Assembly: GCA_019244985.1 (NCBI GenBank)
Contig: JAFASB010000401.1
Location: 1-8,338 of the forward strand
Reading direction: 5' to 3'
Length of the DNA: 8,338 bases
Source: Acidimicrobiia bacterium
Lineage (GTDB): Bacteria > Actinomycetota > Acidimicrobiia > Acidimicrobiales > AC-14
Shown: positions 5,823 to 8,338 of the stretch, piece after piece
Numbering within the stretch: the first letter of the stretch is position 1
Layout: each line of letters opens with the position of its first letter
Notes under the pieces: model-generated
Database searches by the model: none
What the model saw: only the letters and a program-made list of their open reading frames with translations
Told to the model about the DNA's origin: nothing
Translations under genes and position numbers: made by a program

Positions 5823-5823
5823 T
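5802..5823. repeat. inverted repeat AACCGT-N10-ACGGTT over the LLM promoter
   Basis: AACCGT (5802-5807) and ACGGTT (5818-5823) are perfect 6-bp inverted arms with a 10-bp spacer, so the arm centres are 16 bp apart. The right arm covers most of the -10 element. A repressor bound here would block the promoter, and the site could also affect the divergent 59-aa gene. No regulator gene lies next to it, so its role as an operator is inferred only from position. Confidence 0.3.
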
Positions 5824-5829
5824 CGGCGC

Positions 5830-6708
5830 ATGACGAACCGGTCCCTGCCTCTCGGCGTGACGTTCGCGTCATTGCAGGGTGCATTCGGCCCGAATGCCGC
5901 GATCGAGGTGGCGCGCACCGCCGCCGACCTGGGTTTTCGCTCGTTCTGGACCGCCGAGGTCACCGGCCCGGAGGCGTTCGCGCTCCTGGGCTCGGTGGCC
6001 GCCAACGTCCCCCAGCTCGACCTGGGAACAGGCGTCGTCGCCCTCCAGCTGCGGACGCCACCGCTGCTCGCCATGGCCGCCGCCACCCTGCAGGCGCTGG
6101 TCCCGGACCGGGACGTCCTCGTCGGCATCGGCATCTCGTCGCCGGTGGTCGCCGGGAGGTGGCACGGCGCCGAGTATGGCGACCGACCGCTGGCCCAGGT
6201 GCGGGAGTTCGTCACCCTGTTGCGAGCGTGCCTCTCGGGCGAGCCCGTCGACTTCGAGGGCGACTTCTACAAGGTCTCGAAGTTCCGCCTCGGCATCCGC
6301 ACCGAGCGGACGCCCAAGGTCGTCATCGGCGCCCTCAACGAGGGCATGCTGCGCCTGGCGGGCGAGATCGCCGACGGCGTCCTCCTCAACTACCTGCCGG
6401 CGACGCACGTGCCCTGGTCGGTGGAGCAGGTCCGCAAGGGCGGCGACGCGCGTATCTACTGCTACGCGCATGTCGGTGTGACCGACCGGGACGCGTACCT
6501 CTCGCTGGCCCAGCGCGACCTGTTCAGCTACGCCACCGTCAACGCCTACGCCAACAACTTCACCCGTGCGGGCTACGGCGACGCCGTCACCCAGATCCGT
6601 GAGCGACACGCGGCGAGGACCGGCAGGGCGCGGTCGCCGCGGTCAGCGACCAGATGGTCGACGGCATCGACGTCATGGGTGACGCCGAGCTGGTCGGGAC
6701 GATGGTGA
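5830..6708 (+). CDS. LLM-family (luciferase-like) flavin/F420 oxidoreductase, frameshifted near 3' end
   Basis: This is a luciferase-like monooxygenase-fold TIM-barrel oxidoreductase using F420 or FMN. Family hallmarks are LGVTFASLQGAFGPNAAIEVARTAADLGFRSFWTAEV (two stretches, strand-helix-strand at 7-44), LGTGVVALQLRTPPLLAMAAATL, VGIGISSPV and VVIGALNEGMLRLAGEIADGVLLNYL. The literal reading frame gives 292 residues, but the family-like sequence stops at RERHAA (about residue 262, base 6615). The last 30 residues are Arg/Ser/Thr/Trp-rich nonsense ending at TGA 6706-6708. The natural C-terminus continues in the next frame to TAG 6819-6821, and a full-length product would be about 330 aa, normal for the family. 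Loss of one base or gain of two, somewhere between 6603 and about 6622, explains it. It may be a sequencing or assembly error, or a recent pseudogene. ATG 5830 follows a good promoter at leaderless distance. The SDR gene downstream suggests a shared redox pathway. Confidence 0.85.
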   Translation: MTNRSLPLGVTFASLQGAFGPNAAIEVARTAADLGFRSFWTAEVTGPEAFALLGSVAANVPQLDLGTGVVALQLRTPPLLAMAAATLQALVPDRDVLVGIGISSPVVAGRWHGAEYGDRPLAQVREFVTLLRACLSGEPVDFEGDFYKVSKFRLGIRTERTPKVVIGALNEGMLRLAGEIADGVLLNYLPATHVPWSVEQVRKGGDARIYCYAHVGVTDRDAYLSLAQRDLFSYATVNAYANNFTRAGYGDAVTQIRERHAARTGRARSPRSATRWSTASTSWVTPSWSGRW

Positions 6709-6821
6709 AGGCCTACGCGGACGCTGGGGTCGACGAGCCGATCGTGTTCGCACTGCCGTTCGGGGACGATCCGATGGCGATCGTCGACGCCACCCTGAAG
6801 GCGGTCGCCGCCGCGTTCTAG
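6618..6821 (+). pseudogene. C-terminal segment of the LLM oxidoreductase in the shifted frame
   Basis: Reading from GAC at 6618 gives 67 residues: DRQGAVAAVSDQMVDGIDVM, then a segment containing ELVGTMVKAYADAGVDEP and IVFALPFGDDPMAIVDATL, closing with KAVAAAF and TAG at 6819-6821. This is typical LLM C-terminal sequence: the helix GAVAAVSDQMVD, the loop before a V..YADAGVDEP strand and a final amphipathic helix. It has no credible start of its own; the first ATG in frame (6654) would leave 55 residues with no fold. It is therefore the missing end of the upstream gene rather than a separate gene. The frame is closed upstream by TGA at 6600-6602, which limits the frameshift to after 6602. Confidence 0.8.
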
Positions 6822-6824
6822 GGT
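6819..6824 (+). promoter_or_regulatory. -10 element TAGGGT overlapping the LLM stop codon
   Basis: TAGGGT starts with the TAG stop (6819-6821) of the LLM reading frame and ends 8 nt before the SDR ATG at 6833. A partial -35, CTGAAG at 6795-6800, lies 18 bp upstream. No Shine-Dalgarno sequence precedes the SDR start. Confidence 0.45.
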
Positions 6825-6832
6825 CTGGCGCG

Positions 6833-7612
6833 ATGGAGCTCAACGACAAGCACGTCGTCGTCACCGGCGGCGGAAACGGCATCGGCCGGGCGATGTGTCG
6901 CAAGTTCGCGGCCGAGGGGGCGCGTGCGATCGTCGTCGCCGACCTCGACGGCGACGGAGCGTCCGCGGTGGCCGCGGAGATCGGCGGCACCGCAGTGCGC
7001 CTCAACGTGTCCGTCGAAGAGGAGGTGCAACGCCTCGTCGAGGGCGCCATCGAAGCCAACGGCCCCATCGACCTCTTCTGCGCAAACGCGGGGATCATCA
7101 CGCCCGGAGGGCTCGACGACTCCAACGAGACGTGGCAGCGGATCCTGGGCATCAACCTGATGGCCCACGTGTACGCGGCGCGAGCGCTCATCCCCCACTG
7201 GGTGGCGCGCGGCGAGGGCTACCTGCTCCACACCGCGTCGGCGGCGGGACTCCTCACCGGCATTGGCCAGCTGCCGTACTCGGTGACTAAGCACGCCGTG
7301 GTGTCAGTCGCCGAGTGGCTCTCGATCACGTACGGGAACCAGGGCGTGAAGGTGTCCTGCCTGTGTCCGCAAGGCGTCCGCACCAACATGCTGATGGCCG
7401 GCGGCGAGGACGCCTCGAACTTTCTCTTGCCGGGCTCCAAGGCGCCCGAGGAGGTCGCCGACGTCGTGGTCGAAGGATTGCGCGACGAACGTTTCCTGAT
7501 CCTCCCCCACCCCGAGGTCGCCGAGTTCTTCCGCCGCAAGGCCGACGACTACGACCGCTGGCTCAAGGGCATGCGCCGCTGGCAGGCGCAGATCGACGAG
7601 CTGCGCGGCTGA
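6833..7612 (+). CDS. short-chain dehydrogenase/reductase (SDR), classical type
   Basis: The 259-aa protein is a classical SDR. The nucleotide-binding motif TGGGNGIG is at 11-18, Asp37 at the end of the second strand (VVADLD) favours NAD(H) over NADP(H), and CANAGI holds N85-A86-G87. The catalytic tetrad N109 (INLM), S136 (TASAAG), Y149 and K153 (YSVTK) is complete. The C-terminal region (LPHPEVAEFFRRKADDYDRWLKGMRRWQ) is a charged extension often seen in actinobacterial SDRs; it would form the substrate-binding cap or a tetramer contact. Substrate is unknown; secondary alcohols, hydroxyacyl or terpenoid/steroid-like compounds are all possible. It lies 11 nt after the true end of the LLM gene, with its own probable leaderless promoter, and its TGA stop forms half of a 14-bp palindrome at the junction with the M23 gene. 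Confidence 0.92.
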   Translation: MELNDKHVVVTGGGNGIGRAMCRKFAAEGARAIVVADLDGDGASAVAAEIGGTAVRLNVSVEEEVQRLVEGAIEANGPIDLFCANAGIITPGGLDDSNETWQRILGINLMAHVYAARALIPHWVARGEGYLLHTASAAGLLTGIGQLPYSVTKHAVVSVAEWLSITYGNQGVKVSCLCPQGVRTNMLMAGGEDASNFLLPGSKAPEEVADVVVEGLRDERFLILPHPEVAEFFRRKADDYDRWLKGMRRWQAQIDELRG

Positions 7613-7622
7613 GGCGCCTCAG
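7609..7622. terminator. 14-bp perfect palindrome joining two convergent genes
   Basis: CTGAGGCGCCTCAG is a perfect 14-bp palindrome. It contains the TGA stop of the SDR gene (7610-7612) and, as its mirror image, the TGA stop of the M23 gene (- strand, 7621-7619). As RNA it could form a 5-bp stem with a GCGC loop in either direction. It lacks T tracts, so its strength as a terminator is doubtful. Confidence 0.4.
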
Positions 7623-8194
7623 ACGGGGGGCGGCAGAAACGGCACGGGGTCCTCGGGCGTGCCGTTGACGCGAACCTCGAAGTGGAGGTGGGGCCCGGTC
7701 GCCATCCCGGTCATGCCGACCGCGCCGATCTGCTGACCCTGCTGGACCGTCTGGCCCATGGCCACGTCGACCCGCGACAGGTGGGCGTACAGGGTGGCGA
7801 TCCCACCGCCGTGGTCCACGAGCACGATGTTCCCGTAGCCGGCGTACCCCGCGGGTGCCATGCCGGCCAACAGGACCGTCCCGGCGCCAGCCGCCTTCAC
7901 CGCATCGCCGGTCGAGGCCTTGAGGTCGACCCCAGGGTGGTGGCGACTGCCGCCGAAGGGGCTGGTGACGGTACTGGGCCCCGGCCACGTGAGCGCCGGA
8001 CTGGCACTGCTCGCCGGCGCGTTCGCATACGACACGTCCTGTGCCGCAGCCGGGAGGGTCGCGGCGGCCGCGATCGTGGGCTCCTGGTTCAGCGGCAGCT
8101 CGTGGCCCGAACCGGCCGGGATGGTCCGGAGCATCGCCAGGCCGGCCATCGCGAGGGTCGCCGCGAGCGCGCGCGAAGAGAAACGGGTACGCAT
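7619..8194 (-). CDS. secreted M23 (LytM-type) metallopeptidase
   Basis: The 191-aa protein is an exported peptidoglycan endopeptidase of the M23/LytM family. Residues 1 to about 28 form a signal peptide: a basic start (MRTRFSSR), a hydrophobic core (ALAATLAMAGLAML) and a small-residue region after it. An Ala/Ser/Pro-rich linker runs to about 66. The catalytic domain has SPFGGSRHHPGVDLKA with zinc ligands H86 and D90, LYAHLS with catalytic H138, and GPHLHFEVRVNG with catalytic H169 and zinc ligand H171, so it appears to be active. The domain ends almost at once after this with DPVPFLPPPV, the normal family ending. It has no LysM, SH3 or coiled-coil region, so it is a minimal enzyme. ATG 8194 has no Shine-Dalgarno sequence. 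A TACGGT -10 lies 12 nt upstream. It converges with the SDR gene, 6 nt apart. Confidence 0.92.
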   Translation of the reverse strand: MRTRFSSRALAATLAMAGLAMLRTIPAGSGHELPLNQEPTIAAAATLPAAAQDVSYANAPASSASPALTWPGPSTVTSPFGGSRHHPGVDLKASTGDAVKAAGAGTVLLAGMAPAGYAGYGNIVLVDHGGGIATLYAHLSRVDVAMGQTVQQGQQIGAVGMTGMATGPHLHFEVRVNGTPEDPVPFLPPPV

Positions 8195-8199
8195 GGGGA

Positions 8200-8233
8200 A
8201 GTGCTCACCGTAGCAAGCACTCGCTCGCGAGCG
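8200..8233 (-). promoter_or_regulatory. M23 promoter region with -10 TACGGT inside two dyads
   Basis: On the - strand TACGGT (8212-8207) lies 12 nt upstream of the M23 ATG, implying a leader of about 5 nt. It sits centrally in the spacer of a perfect inverted repeat, AGTGCT (8200-8205) and AGCACT (8216-8221). Just upstream is CGCTCGCGAGCG (8222-8233), a perfect 12-bp palindrome covering the place where a -35 would be. Both are candidate operators. No -35 consensus is visible. Confidence 0.4.
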
Positions 8234-8267
8234 GTGGATTCGTCCGTTTTAGGGGTGCGACCTGGGC

Positions 8268-8338
8268 TTATTGAGGGGCGAGGTCCAGGACGGCCTGGCG
8301 GGGGTCGCCCATCGGTAAGACGGCCAGGGCGGGGGTGG
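8268..8338 (-). CDS. C-terminal end of an unidentified protein (rest outside window)
   Basis: On the - strand, reading from the window edge to TAA (8270-8268), the frame is open and gives about 23 residues ending ALAVLPMGDPRQAVLDLAPQ. Nearly all codons end in G or C, as in the known genes here, which suggests real coding sequence; the alternative is chance openness over a short GC-rich stretch. I do not recognise the tail. If real, the gene ends 73 nt upstream of the M23 gene on the same strand. Confidence 0.45.
   Translation of the reverse strand, partial: TPALAVLPMGDPRQAVLDLAPQ

Noticed and set aside
6603..6625. Programmed ribosomal frameshifting in the LLM gene
   Set aside because: No slippery heptamer followed by a clear pseudoknot is seen, and this family is not known to use frameshifting. 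Sequence error or mutation is simpler.
8195..8267. c-di-AMP (ydaO-yuaA) riboswitch upstream of the M23 gene
   Set aside because: The 73-nt spacer is too short for this RNA and I see no conserved core; the dyads there look like DNA-level operators.

Overview
This is a high-GC window with strong G/C bias at third codon positions, GTG starts, F420/flavin-type luciferase-like oxidoreductases, a WS/DGAT acyltransferase, a stand-alone RecB-like Fe-S nuclease and many apparently leaderless genes. Together these point to an actinobacterium, possibly an uncultured Acidimicrobiia-type lineage; the phylum is well supported by gene content, the class is only a guess. No rRNA, tRNA, CRISPR array, insertion sequence, phage gene or plasmid gene is visible.

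Layout. Bases 1-465 hold the C-terminal part of an alpha/beta hydrolase (+). A tightly packed + strand run follows: a RecB-type PD-(D/E)XK nuclease with a four-Cys Fe-S signature (521-1330), a PAP2 lipid phosphatase (1344-1940), a DsbA-like thioredoxin-fold protein (1948-2550) and a WS/DGAT wax ester synthase/diacylglycerol acyltransferase (2578-3984). This run meets a - strand group head to head, with the two facing genes sharing the stop tetranucleotide CTAG. Read in its own direction the - strand group is a 59-aa orphan protein (5698-5519), a zinc-less quinone oxidoreductase (5464-4493) and a stand-alone GAF protein (4496-3981) coupled by a GTGA overlap. Across a 131-bp divergent spacer is a + strand pair: a luciferase-like (LLM) oxidoreductase broken by a frameshift (5830-6821) and a short-chain dehydrogenase (6833-7612). 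A secreted M23 peptidase (8194-7619) converges on the dehydrogenase. The last 71 bases look like the C-terminal end of a further - strand gene.

How the genes may work together. The PAP2 phosphatase and the WS/DGAT could form the last two steps of neutral-lipid synthesis (phosphatidate to diacylglycerol to triacylglycerol). The LLM and SDR proteins may be a redox pair acting on an unidentified substrate. The GAF protein may sense a ligand or redox state linked to the quinone oxidoreductase. All three are inferences from neighbourhood.

The most striking non-coding pattern is a TA(C/G)NGT hexamer 6-8 nt upstream of six gene starts, as expected for -10 elements of leaderless transcripts, plus a seventh 12 nt upstream of the M23 gene. 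What looks like operons by spacing may therefore be a series of independently transcribed genes. I did not find a convincing new multi-gene system here. The features most worth checking are the frameshift, the leaderless promoter series, the two palindromic convergent junctions and the 59-aa orphan.
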